DNA from: a bacterium
Lineage (GTDB): Bacteria > Planctomycetota > Phycisphaerae > Phycisphaerales > SM1A02
Direction: 5' to 3'
Assembly: GCA_029977865.1 (NCBI GenBank)
Contig: JAPOKA010000009.1
Coordinates: forward strand, 1-60,437
Length of the DNA stretch: 60,437 bases
Positions within the stretch are counted from its first letter, which is position 1, and each line of letters opens with the position of its first letter. Below the pieces are notes generated by a model that worked only from the letters and a program-made list of their open reading frames with translations, ran no database searches and had not been told where the DNA came from. The translations under genes were made by a program, and so were the position numbers. This document shows positions 43,338 through 54,071 of the stretch, piece by piece.

Positions 43338-44054
43338 ATGACCGACGCTCCAGACTGGACCCTGCTGCTCGAGACTCCGGCTCTTCTTGGCGTCTGCAAG
43401 CCTGCGGGCCTGCTCTCGGTGCCGGGTCGAGGTCTGGCGAAGTCCGACTGCCTCATCGCCCGGCTCTGTGAGCGGTTTCCGGAGGCGCGGGTCGTGCACC
43501 GGCTCGATCAGGCGACGTCGGGGGTGATGGTGCTCGCCCGCACGGCCGAGGCGCACCGCGAACTCGGCTGGCAGTTCGAGCGCCGCGAGGTCTCCAAGCG
43601 GTACGTCGCGATCGTTGTCGGGCATGTCGCAGAGGACGAAGGCGAGATCGCGGCGCCCCTTCGCAAGGCCCTCTCCGACGGGCCGCGGCATGTCGTCGAT
43701 CCAGTGCACGGCAAGCCGGCGGTGACGAGGTGGCGGGTGGTCGAGCGCACCACGCTCGGCGTGCTGCGCGAGTCCCTCGCCTCGCGTGGGCTCGACGCCG
43801 ATCGATGCATCTCGCCGCATGCAGAGCCCGCGACACCCGTCACGCGCCTCGAACTCGAGCCGCTCACCGGCCGCAGCCATCAGTTGCGGGTGCACCTGCA
43901 GCACGCGGGCCACGCGGTGCTCGGCGACGAGTTCTACGCCGCGCCGGAGGTGCTTGCGCTCGCCCCACGGCTCTTGCTGCATGCAGAGGAACTTCGGCTC
44001 CGCGACCCGGGCACCGGGCAGCCGATCGCACTGCAGGCCTTGGCGGGCTGGTGA
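43338..44054 (+). CDS. RluA-family pseudouridine synthase
   Basis: A 238-residue rRNA/tRNA pseudouridine synthase. LLGVCKPAGLLSVPG starts the fold, the catalytic Asp is D57 in VVHRLDQATSGVMV, and the Tyr/Lys strand is EVSKRYVAIVVGHV. The end contains TRLELEPLTGRSHQLRVHLQHAGHAVLGDEFY. No S4 domain is present, which points to the short RluA-like type rather than RluC/D. The target uridine is unknown. A repeat with a terminator-like hairpin follows the gene. Confidence 0.9.
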   Translation: MTDAPDWTLLLETPALLGVCKPAGLLSVPGRGLAKSDCLIARLCERFPEARVVHRLDQATSGVMVLARTAEAHRELGWQFERREVSKRYVAIVVGHVAEDEGEIAAPLRKALSDGPRHVVDPVHGKPAVTRWRVVERTTLGVLRESLASRGLDADRCISPHAEPATPVTRLELEPLTGRSHQLRVHLQHAGHAVLGDEFYAAPEVLALAPRLLLHAEELRLRDPGTGQPIALQALAGW

Positions 44055-44138
44055 AAGAGCGCGAATCGGATCGCTCGCGGCAAGCCGGGGTCCGGCGGAG
44101 GTTGCCATCCCGGGCTCCATCGACGCTCGGAGCCGACC

Positions 44139-44230
44139 GTCGCGGTCGGGCGGCGTGAGATCGCCGGGCCGACGAGACTGACGAGACACCTCCGGTTCAT
44201 GGGCGGCGAGGCGGCAGCGTCTCGCCGCCT
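44139..44230. repeat. 92-bp dispersed repeat, copy A, with terminator-like hairpin
   Basis: 89 of 92 bases match 49088-49179. The copy holds a 9-bp stem (GGCGGCGAG 44202-44210 / CTCGCCGCC 44221-44229) with a 10-base loop. Its left end reads DRRGRAA-stop in one frame, like the FRRRGRVA-stop of the surface protein gene at copy B, so it looks like a copied gene end plus terminator. Here it lies between the convergent RluA and kinase genes. Confidence 0.8.
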
Positions 44231-44261
44231 CTTCATTGGTTCATCGACGGTGGTCGGCGGC

Positions 44262-46793
<2,532 letters not shown>

Positions 46794-47031
46794 GTCGAGG
46801 GCTGGGTGTGCGGATCCGGGCGAGGAGCGTCCGATGGTGGCAAATGGGCCCTCCCGAGGCAAGCCTGCGAGCACGCGACGGCCGGTGAACTCTGATTCCG
46901 CCGATTCAGGCGAGATTCGAAGCGGGCGGCGTCGGATCTCCGCGAGCGATGAGAAGGCCTCGGGCGTGGGCGTGCCGGCACGAATGCCCGCGGCTGACGG
47001 TGCGACGCATCGCATTCGATACAGTCCGTCC

Positions 47032-47841
47032 ATGCGAAACACCGCCACCCTCGTCGGCGTCGTCCTGCTTCACGCGTTTTCCGCCGGCTGCGCCGATGTC
47101 TCGGTGGGAGTGGGGCTGAGCACCCGATCCACCTTCTCCGCGCGAGTGCAGGTCGAGCAGGATGGCGGCGGCCTCGCCATTCTCACCGCGTCGCCATCTC
47201 GGGTCGGGGTGGTGCAGGGGATCTCACCGAGCGCGCCGCTCCGCGGCATCGGCCCGTTCGCATCCGATGCGGTGCGGGTCGGGTCGCTGCGGCAGTACCC
47301 CGAGAACACCGTGGTCTTCGGTCCGGAGGTGGTCTCGCGGTCGGCCGCGGCCGGGCAGTCGGCGACGCTCGCTCGCCTGATCGCCGGAGCCAACGACTCG
47401 GGCATCCTCCTGCGCGACGAGTTGGCGACGCTCGGCGAAGCCCTTGGGCTCGAATACTTCCTGCTCTGTTCGGTCTCGACCTCGGAGGTCCGCGGCGACA
47501 GCCGACTCAACCTGCTCGGCCTCAACGCGGTGCGCTCGGCGTGGACCACCTGCAACCTGTCGATGCAGCTCTACCACGCGCCGACCGGAGCGATGGTGTG
47601 GCAGTCGATCGGCGACTGCACCGGCTACAGCGAGTCGGTGGTCGCGAGCCCGGTCTCGATGCACACCGTGATGAGCGACCTCGCCCAGGCAATGATCCGC
47701 GACCTCGTCGAGGGGCGTTCCCGCACCACGCTCTTCTGGCGGGAGGACGCTCGCGAGCAGGTCATCGATCCCGACGACACCGAAGGCCTCGACGTCGATT
47801 CGGAGATCGATGAGACTTCGGTTCACGACCCCGCGAAGTGA
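47032..47841 (+). CDS. Putative CsgG-like lipoprotein
   Basis: A 269-residue exported protein. Signal and lipobox (VVLLHAFSAGC) are at about 10-20. The mature part contains LGEALGLEYFLLCSVS and NLSMQLYHAPTGAMVWQSIGDC, a pattern like the periplasmic domain of CsgG/YcfM-type lipoproteins; the similarity is weak. The end is Asp/Glu-rich. It is divergent from the first kinase, with a 238-base shared promoter region. Confidence 0.6.
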   Translation: MRNTATLVGVVLLHAFSAGCADVSVGVGLSTRSTFSARVQVEQDGGGLAILTASPSRVGVVQGISPSAPLRGIGPFASDAVRVGSLRQYPENTVVFGPEVVSRSAAAGQSATLARLIAGANDSGILLRDELATLGEALGLEYFLLCSVSTSEVRGDSRLNLLGLNAVRSAWTTCNLSMQLYHAPTGAMVWQSIGDCTGYSESVVASPVSMHTVMSDLAQAMIRDLVEGRSRTTLFWREDAREQVIDPDDTEGLDVDSEIDETSVHDPAK

Positions 47842-47963
47842 TCGCAACCGGAAGGTGAACGCGCCGGGGTGGCGATGCTGCGCGTCGCCGCGGGATCAGA
47901 TCGTGGGTGGAGTTGAGGTCTCCGTCCCCGGCAAGGGGGTGGGCACCGGCGGCACTCTGGAAG

Positions 47964-48061
47964 CGTAGGGTCTCGCCGTGGAATTCCCCGCCTGGCTCGA
48001 CTGGACCCTCGCTTCCAGATCCAGTTCCGCAACCACCGCAAGACCGTGGTGGTCGGAGGCG
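47964..48061 (+). pseudogene. Deletion remnant of the cardiolipin synthase gene
   Basis: 47964-48012 matches 52571-52619 (46 of 49 bases, covering the start codon region), and 48010-48061 matches 53266-53317 (49 of 52, the first HKD region). The two parts are joined directly. The junction shares TCGC in both parents, so 649 bases were lost at a 4-base microhomology, which shifts the frame. It lies in a 554-base gene-free stretch (47842-48395). A further 17-base match to 52611-52627 sits at 48154-48170 and may be chance. Confidence 0.88.
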
Positions 48062-48264
48062 TGCTCGCGACCCGATCGGGCGAGATCACCCCGCGCGGGC
48101 CCGAGACGCGGGCGGAGCTCCCACCGACGTGCCACCTCCCACTCGTGGCTCTCGACCCTCGCGGTCTCGCCGCTCACGGGCCGGGTGGCTCGCCATCGAT
48201 CGGCACGTGCGAAGCCGCTTCTGGGGGGGAGAGGGGCGAAGAAAGTGTCCTGATGGGCACGTTC

Positions 48265-48320
48265 TGCGGAATAAATTTGGATTTTCGTTGGACACAATGG
48301 GGTTCGCTCCTACCTTTTTG
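48265..48320 (+). promoter_or_regulatory. AT-rich island, likely promoter of the surface protein gene
   Basis: A sharp local drop in GC occurs upstream of the gene at 48396, containing ATAAATTTGG and ATTTTCGTTGG. One arrangement is TTGGAC (48288) then TACCTT (48311) with 17 bases between, a weak sigma70-like match. The element assignment is uncertain; the composition shift is clear. Confidence 0.35.
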
Positions 48321-48395
48321 GTCTGGCGTCCCCTGCCATCGCACCGGGCAGAGAGGCCTCTCGTTCGCCCCCACGCAACTTGTAAGGAGATCAAG

Positions 48396-49106
48396 ATGAA
48401 CGCCACCGTTTCCGGCGCGTCTACCCGCGCCTCGAACGCCACCCGCCTTGCCGGCTACCTTGCCGCGGGCGTCGGATCGACCATGCTCGCCACCTCGCAC
48501 GCGGAGGCGGCGATCCAGACGATCGACCTGACGAACTGCGGAACCAACAACCAGAACATCACTGGCGTGAGTGCTGGCATCTCGCTTGGCGGTGCGAAGA
48601 AGACCGTGTTGGGCTTCGTCCCGGGCGGGAACCTCGATATCTACTTCAGTTCCGGCGACATGGGGCTCGACGCCGACAACGCTACTGGTGCCGGCAATCT
48701 CTTTCAGCTCGCCACCGGCGGCTCGGGCACGTCTCCCACGAATTTCGCGACCGGGAGCACGATCATTGCTGCCAACGCTGCGAACTGGTCAAGCTCCGCC
48801 GGTGAGACGGAGTTTTGGATCGGCGCTAACCAATCGCCCGACTTCGGCGCGGGCAGCTTCATGGGATTCCGGTTCTCGACGAACAGCGGCACCGACTGGA
48901 ACTACGGCTACATCGAGGTGCTGTGGACCTACACCGGCACGGCCTCGACCAGCACGTTCCAGTTTCTGTCTGCGGCGTACGAGACGACCGCGAACACCGG
49001 CATCCTCGCCGGTGCCACCACCGCCGCCGTTCCAGCCGGTGGCGGTCTGATGGCGCTGATGGCGCTCGGTGGCGGCGCGTTCCGGCGTCGCGGTCGGGTG
49101 GCGTGA
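48396..49106 (+). CDS. Secreted surface protein with PEP-CTERM-like sorting tail
   Basis: A 236-residue exported protein. The start is the ATG at 48396 with a strong AAGGAGA site 6 bases upstream. The signal region has LAGYLAAGVGSTMLATSHAEA (about 18-38). The mature part is Gly/Ser/Thr/Asn-rich and probably beta-sheet. The C-terminus AAVPAGGGLMALMALGGGAF then RRRGRVA has the layout of exosortase signals (short motif, helix, Arg cluster), but with VPAGGG in place of VPEP. Base and codon use is clearly less GC-rich than the neighbours, which suggests high expression or another origin. No exosortase is in the window. Confidence 0.75.
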   Translation: MNATVSGASTRASNATRLAGYLAAGVGSTMLATSHAEAAIQTIDLTNCGTNNQNITGVSAGISLGGAKKTVLGFVPGGNLDIYFSSGDMGLDADNATGAGNLFQLATGGSGTSPTNFATGSTIIAANAANWSSSAGETEFWIGANQSPDFGAGSFMGFRFSTNSGTDWNYGYIEVLWTYTGTASTSTFQFLSAAYETTANTGILAGATTAAVPAGGGLMALMALGGGAFRRRGRVA

Positions 49107-49179
49107 GATCGCCGGGCCGACGAGCCTGACGAGACACCTTCGGTTCATGGGCGGCGAGGCGGCAGCGTCTCGCCGCCTT
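49088..49179. repeat. 92-bp dispersed repeat, copy B, with terminator-like hairpin
   Basis: Partner of 44139-44230 (3 mismatches). It starts inside the last codons of the surface protein gene and includes the stem GGCGGCGAG 49151-49159 / CTCGCCGCC 49170-49178, 45 bases after the stop, so it is the natural terminator of that gene. This is probably the parental copy. Confidence 0.8.
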
Positions 49180-49354
49180 CTCGTGGTGGGGTTGTGCGGT
49201 GGTGCGTGGGTGGGCTGGTTCCTGGGTGGTTCACAATGGGCGACCGTCCTGCTTGCGCATGGGGACGCGCTCGGCGTCGCCATCGCGGCGTGCCGCACCA
49301 ACACTCGTTCTTCGATGAGTGTGGCAACTTCAGAGCAAGCGGTAGCATCAACCC

Positions 49355-52114
49355 ATGAGCATGCGTCGACGCCTGTTGCTGGTCGGTTGGGACTCCGCCG
49401 ACTGGAAGGTCATGCATCCGCTGATGGACGCGGGGAAGCTTCCGGGCGTCGCGCGGCTCGTCGAGCAGGGGACCAGCGGCAACCTGACCACGCTCGAGCC
49501 GCAGCTCTCGCCGATGCTCTGGACGAGCATCGCGACGGGCAAGATGGCGTACCACCACCGCGTGCCGGGATTCACCGAGGTCGATCCCACGACCGGTCGA
49601 GTGGTGCCGGTCTCGGCGGCGACGCGCCGAGCCCGCACGCTGTGGGAGATCCTCGGCGAGCGCGGCCTGCGGAGCCATGTCGTCTCGTGGTTCGCGACGC
49701 ACGGCGAGCGCGACCTCGACGGGTGCATGGTCTCGAACATGTACTGCCACGTGCGCGGGGCCAAGGCGGGACAGGATTCCTCGGAGTTTCCGCCCTCGCC
49801 GCCGGGCACATTCTGGCCGGAGTCGCTCGCGGAGGCGCTCGAGAAGGTGCGCGTGAGCATCCACGACCTCGACCCCGACCAGATCATCCGCATGTTCGTG
49901 CCGGAGGCGCACAAGGTCGACCAGGCGAAGGACCATCGTCTCTTCGTCCTCGGGCAGCACCTCGCGGAGGCGTTCTCGGTGCACGAGGCGGCGACCCACC
50001 TCCTTGAGCACGAGCCCGACTGGGACTTCATGGCGGTCTACTACCGCGCGCTCGACGAGCTCTGCCATCACTTCATGCCCTACCACCCGCCCAAGATGGC
50101 GGGCGTTCCCGAGGCCGACTTCGAGCTCTACCGGCACGTCGTCGTCGGCATCTACCGGATGCACGACCTCTTCCTGCAGCGGCTGATCCAGTTGGCGGGT
50201 CCTGACGCGGCGGTGATGCTCGTCTCCGACCACGGCTTCCACAGCGATCACCTGCGCCCGCGCTTCACCCCGCAGGTGCCAGCGGGAGTCACGGTGTGGC
50301 ATCGCCCGCAGGGCGTGATCGCTGCGGCGGGTCCGGGGTTTCGGCGCGATGGGATGGTCTTCGGCTCGCGGCTCCTCGACGTCGCCCCGACGATCCTCCA
50401 CTGGTTCGGACTGCCGGTCGGCGCCGACATGGAAGGCCGAGTGCTCGAGGACATGTTCGACCCTCGGCGCCCGGTCGAGACGGTGCCGACGTGGGAGCGC
50501 CCCGACCTGCCGCCGCGCGAGCGGGTCTGCTTCGGCGAGACGGCGGATCAGGCGCTTCTGGAGCAGTTCCAGGATCTCGGCTACATCGACGAGATCCCCG
50601 ACGACGCCGCCCGCGCCGCCGAGCAGACCAACCGGGAGAACGACTGGAACATCGCCCGCGCCTGCATGCACGGCGGTCGGCTCGAGGAGGCGCTGCCGCT
50701 CCTCGAGGGGTGCTTCCATGCGGCTCCGACGCGGACCGACTACGCGCAGGTGCTCGCTTCCTGCCAGCTGCGGCTGGGTCTGCTCGAGGAGGCGGACGCG
50801 ACGATCGCGGTCGCCGCGGAGTCGTTCGGCCGCACCGAGCAGGCCGACCTGGTGCGGGCGTCGATCGCGATGCAGAAGGGCGATCCCAAGGCAGCGCTCG
50901 AGGCGCTCGATCGGGTGCGGCAGAAGGATCCCGAGGAAGTCGAATTGCACCGGCTGCTCGCGGACGCGTACTTTCGCCTCGATCGATGGGAGGAGGCGGA
51001 AAAGTCCGCCCGCGCCGTGCTCGCACGCGATCCACACAACCCGCGAGCCTCTCTTCTGCTTGCGCAGATCGCACTGCGACTGGGCCGGCCGAACGAGGCC
51101 TCCGACCACGCCCTCGACGCGATCGGGCTGCAGTTCGGGAATCCCCTCGGGCACTTCCTGCTCGGGCAGGCGCTGCTCGATCAGGGCCGCTCCGCCGAGG
51201 CGGAGTTGGCGCTCACGAAGGCGATCGCCCTCGACGAGTCGTTCGTGGATGCGCATCGCTCGCTTGCCGAGGCGCGGCGACGATCAGGAAACGAAGAACT
51301 CGCGGCTCATGCCGAGGCGGAGGCGAACCGCTTCGAGGCGTCGAATCGCATGCGCATCGAGGCGAGGCTTGAGCCGATGCGCCGGCTCGCTCGCGAGCGG
51401 GCGGCGGAGCGCGCGGAGTCGGTCCGCGCACCGGCGGCAGCGGCGCGAACGCCTGGAGCGGCAGGAACACCGGCGTCGTCGGTGGACGGAGGATCGGCGG
51501 CGTTCTTGGGCGGCACCACCAAGGCGACGGGCGGTAGGACGGAGGAAAGGGAGTTCCTCGTCGTCTCGGGACTGCCGCGCTCGGGCACCTCGCTCATGAT
51601 GCAGATGCTGCGAGCCGGCGGCATCGAGCCGATGACCGATTCGTCGCGCGTCGCCGACGAGGACAATCCCGAGGGCTACCTCGAGTGGGAGGAGGTCAAG
51701 CGCCTGCCGAAGGATCCCTCGATCATCGAGCGCACCCACGGCAAGGCGGTGAAGGTGATCTCGGCGCTCCTGCCGTCGCTGCCCGGGCCGCATCGCTACA
51801 CCGTGATCTACATGGTTCGTCCGCTCGAGCAGGTGATCGACTCGCAGTGGGCGATGCTTGCCCGGCGCGGTCGGGTCCCTCGATCGGAGCGGCAGCATCT
51901 GATCGACGTGCAGCAGGCGCACAGCGAGCAGATCCGAAGCGCCCTTCGGCAAAGCCCGAGGGTGCAGTTGCTCGAGGTGTCGTATCCAGACCTGATGAGG
52001 GATCCCGAGCCGGTGATCGCGAGCCTCGCGAGGCTGCTGCCCGACCGGTTCAGTCCCGGACCGGAGGTCGCGGCGTGCGTGAAGCCGGCGCTCTACCGCC
52101 ATCGCGGGGGGTGA
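49355..52114 (+). CDS. Alkaline-phosphatase-superfamily / TPR / sulfotransferase fusion protein
   Basis: A 919-residue protein with three parts. Residues 1 to about 400 form a type I phosphodiesterase/nucleotide-pyrophosphatase-like domain: metal Asp D13 in LLVGWDSADW, a Ser/Thr nucleophile region LSPMLWTSIATGK at 51-63, and metal motif VSDHGFHSDH near 288-297. Residues about 430-680 are TPR-like helices (CMHGGRLEEALPLLEGCF, HNPRASLLLAQIALRLG). From about 734 a sulfotransferase domain begins with the PAPS 5'-phosphate loop SGLPRSGTSLMMQML; the 3'-phosphate region reads YMVRPLEQVIDSQWA. There is no signal peptide. A link between sulfate or phosphate ester release and sulfation is possible. An ATG two codons later is an alternative start. 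Confidence 0.85.
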   Translation: MSMRRRLLLVGWDSADWKVMHPLMDAGKLPGVARLVEQGTSGNLTTLEPQLSPMLWTSIATGKMAYHHRVPGFTEVDPTTGRVVPVSAATRRARTLWEILGERGLRSHVVSWFATHGERDLDGCMVSNMYCHVRGAKAGQDSSEFPPSPPGTFWPESLAEALEKVRVSIHDLDPDQIIRMFVPEAHKVDQAKDHRLFVLGQHLAEAFSVHEAATHLLEHEPDWDFMAVYYRALDELCHHFMPYHPPKMAGVPEADFELYRHVVVGIYRMHDLFLQRLIQLAGPDAAVMLVSDHGFHSDHLRPRFTPQVPAGVTVWHRPQGVIAAAGPGFRRDGMVFGSRLLDVAPTILHWFGLPVGADMEGRVLEDMFDPRRPVETVPTWERPDLPPRERVCFGETADQALLEQFQDLGYIDEIPDDAARAAEQTNRENDWNIARACMHGGRLEEALPLLEGCFHAAPTRTDYAQVLASCQLRLGLLEEADATIAVAAESFGRTEQADLVRASIAMQKGDPKAALEALDRVRQKDPEEVELHRLLADAYFRLDRWEEAEKSARAVLARDPHNPRASLLLAQIALRLGRPNEASDHALDAIGLQFGNPLGHFLLGQALLDQGRSAEAELALTKAIALDESFVDAHRSLAEARRRSGNEELAAHAEAEANRFEASNRMRIEARLEPMRRLARERAAERAESVRAPAAAARTPGAAGTPASSVDGGSAAFLGGTTKATGGRTEEREFLVVSGLPRSGTSLMMQMLRAGGIEPMTDSSRVADEDNPEGYLEWEEVKRLPKDPSIIERTHGKAVKVISALLPSLPGPHRYTVIYMVRPLEQVIDSQWAMLARRGRVPRSERQHLIDVQQAHSEQIRSALRQSPRVQLLEVSYPDLMRDPEPVIASLARLLPDRFSPGPEVAACVKPALYRHRGG

Positions 52115-52250
52115 GGAGGTCGGAGCGGGGACCTCGGCGAATTCGAGGAGTCCGAGGGCGGTTCTTCCCTCGCGCGGCGGATCTTGTTCGGAGCGGGCCG
52201 CGATCCCCACTTCGAGGGTTGCGGCTTGCGATCAGCGAGGAGGCGTGCAG

Positions 52251-52522
52251 ATGGTCGTGACGATGCATCACGTCGACGCACGAGAACTCGGAGACCACTC
52301 CGACGCTGGATTCGTCTGGCCGGCCAGGGACAGGACGTTGCGGTGATCGGGGAGGGTCGGCGGATTGCCGTGATCGTGGGCGTCGATCGGTATCTCCAGT
52401 GGTGCCAGAAGCCGGAGCCCGATTTGCGGACGGCGACGCGCGACTGGCTGTCGCAGGGCCAGAGGATTTCCTCCCGCGCGCTCCGCAAGAATCTCGCCGA
52501 GGCGAAGCGAGCGAGGAAATGA
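52251..52522 (+). pseudogene. Frameshifted Phd/YefM-like antitoxin
   Basis: ATG 52251, with GAGGAGG 7 bases upstream, gives MVVTMHHVDARELGDH, like the start of Phd-type antitoxins. That frame then stops early. Shifting by one base near 52296-52298 continues as LRRWIRLAGQGQDVAVIGEG and RRIAVIVGVDRYLQ, the expected rest of the Phd fold, and ends at 52522 after a basic tail. So one base has been lost. No toxin gene is next to it. It is a decayed gene or an assembly error; programmed frameshifting is less likely because no slippery site is seen. Confidence 0.6.
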
Positions 52523-52584
52523 GGATCGCCCGGGCGACAGGCGCGCTCCTCCCGCCCATCCGCCCGACGCCGTAGAGTCTCGCC

Positions 52585-54060
52585 GTGGAGTTTCCCGCCT
52601 GGCTCGACTGGACCCTCGCGGTCTCGCTGACCTTCGCCGCGATCGAGATCGCTGGCATCGCGTTGGCGATCGACGCGGTCATGCGGAACCGCACGCCGCA
52701 GGGGACGATCGCCTGGGTCGTCTCGCTGGTCCTGCTGCCGGTCGCGGCGATCCCGTTCTATCTGGTCTTCGGCAACCGCCGCTTCAACGGATACGTGAAG
52801 GCGCTGCGGCGAGGCCAGAAGTCGATGCGATCGCTCTGGGAAGAAGCCCATGCCGCGGTCGAGCCCTTCGCGATCCGGCCGCGCCAGCCGCAAGGACCCG
52901 GCGACGCGCCAGCTGACGACGACTTCGAGGCCGGCGTCTGCGCGACCATCGGGCCCCTCGCCGCGCTGCCGGCAACCCGCGGCAACGCGGCGCAGATTCT
53001 CATCGACGGCGAGGCGACCTTCGAGGCGATGCTCTCGGCGATCGCGCAGGCGAAGCGCGACGTGCTGGTCCAGTTCTACATCGTGCGCGACGACGGCATC
53101 GGGCGGCGGTTTCGCGATGCACTGCTGGAGGCCCGGCGTCGCGGCTGCGCGGTGCGATTGCTCTACGACGTGCTCGGTTCGTCGCAGCTCGACGACACCT
53201 ACTTCGCGCCGCTTCGCGAGGCGGGCTGCGAGGTCGCCGGATTCCGCGGCAGCGACAAGGGCAATCGCTTCCAGATCCAGTTTCGCAACCACCGCAAGAC
53301 CGTGGTGGTCGACGGCGAGATCGCCTTCGTGGGCGGAGTCAATGTGGGTGACGAGTACCTCGGTCTCGATTCGGCGTTCGGGCCGTGGCGCGATACCCAC
53401 CTCGAGCTGCGGGGCCCGTGCGTGATGGCGGTGCAGCTGGCCTGGTGCGAGGACTGGCATTGGGCGACGGGATCGATCCCCGAACTGCGCTGGTCGCCGA
53501 CGGCGGTCGAGGGCGGAATCTCGGGACTGGTGCTGCCGAGCGGCCCCGCCGACGAGTTCGAGAGCTGCACGCTCATGTTCCTGCATCTGATCGGACAGGC
53601 GAAGCGCCGGCTCTGGATCGCAACGCCCTACTTCGTGCCGGATCCCGGCATCATCGCGGCGCTCCAGCTCGCGGCGAAGCGCGGCGTCGATGTGCGGGTG
53701 ATGATTCCCGAGAAGGGCGACAACCGCCTGGTGTGGCTTTCGATGTTCAGCTACTACCCCGACGTGATCCCCGCCGGAGTGCGGGTGTATCGCTACATGA
53801 AGGGGTTCATGCACCAGAAGGTGGTGCTCGCCGACGATGTCGCCGCGGTGGGCACCGCGAACTTCGACAACCGCTCGTTCCGCATCAACTTCGAGATGAC
53901 GGTGCTGTCGGAGGGGCCGGATGTGGCGGAGGCGATGGCGGAGATGCTGCACCGCGACTTCGAACGCTGCCACGGTGCGAGCCTCGGCGACTTCGAGCGG
54001 CGGCCGTGGTGGTTCCGGGCGATGTCACGGGCCGCGCGGCTCGCGGCGCCGGTGCAGTGA
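52585..54060 (+). CDS. cls: Cardiolipin synthase (phospholipase D family)
   Basis: A membrane-bound phospholipase-D-type enzyme (491 aa) joining two phosphatidylglycerols to cardiolipin. There are two N-terminal helices (about 8-30 and 42-62), with the family motif TPQGTIAWVVSLVLLPVAAIPFYLVFG. The first HKD site is NHRKTVVVDGEIAFVGG at about 235, the second FMHQKVVLADDVAAVGTANFDNRS at about 410; the C-terminus DFERRPWW is typical. It starts at GTG. The first 49 bases and the first HKD region are duplicated in the remnant at 47964. It follows the antitoxin remnant by 62 bases. Confidence 0.93.
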   Translation: MEFPAWLDWTLAVSLTFAAIEIAGIALAIDAVMRNRTPQGTIAWVVSLVLLPVAAIPFYLVFGNRRFNGYVKALRRGQKSMRSLWEEAHAAVEPFAIRPRQPQGPGDAPADDDFEAGVCATIGPLAALPATRGNAAQILIDGEATFEAMLSAIAQAKRDVLVQFYIVRDDGIGRRFRDALLEARRRGCAVRLLYDVLGSSQLDDTYFAPLREAGCEVAGFRGSDKGNRFQIQFRNHRKTVVVDGEIAFVGGVNVGDEYLGLDSAFGPWRDTHLELRGPCVMAVQLAWCEDWHWATGSIPELRWSPTAVEGGISGLVLPSGPADEFESCTLMFLHLIGQAKRRLWIATPYFVPDPGIIAALQLAAKRGVDVRVMIPEKGDNRLVWLSMFSYYPDVIPAGVRVYRYMKGFMHQKVVLADDVAAVGTANFDNRSFRINFEMTVLSEGPDVAEAMAEMLHRDFERCHGASLGDFERRPWWFRAMSRAARLAAPVQ

Positions 54061-54071
54061 CGAGTTGACGC

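Noticed and set aside
48154-48170. Second cardiolipin synthase remnant
   Set aside because: Only 17 bases match 52611-52627 exactly and the flanks do not align, so chance cannot be excluded.
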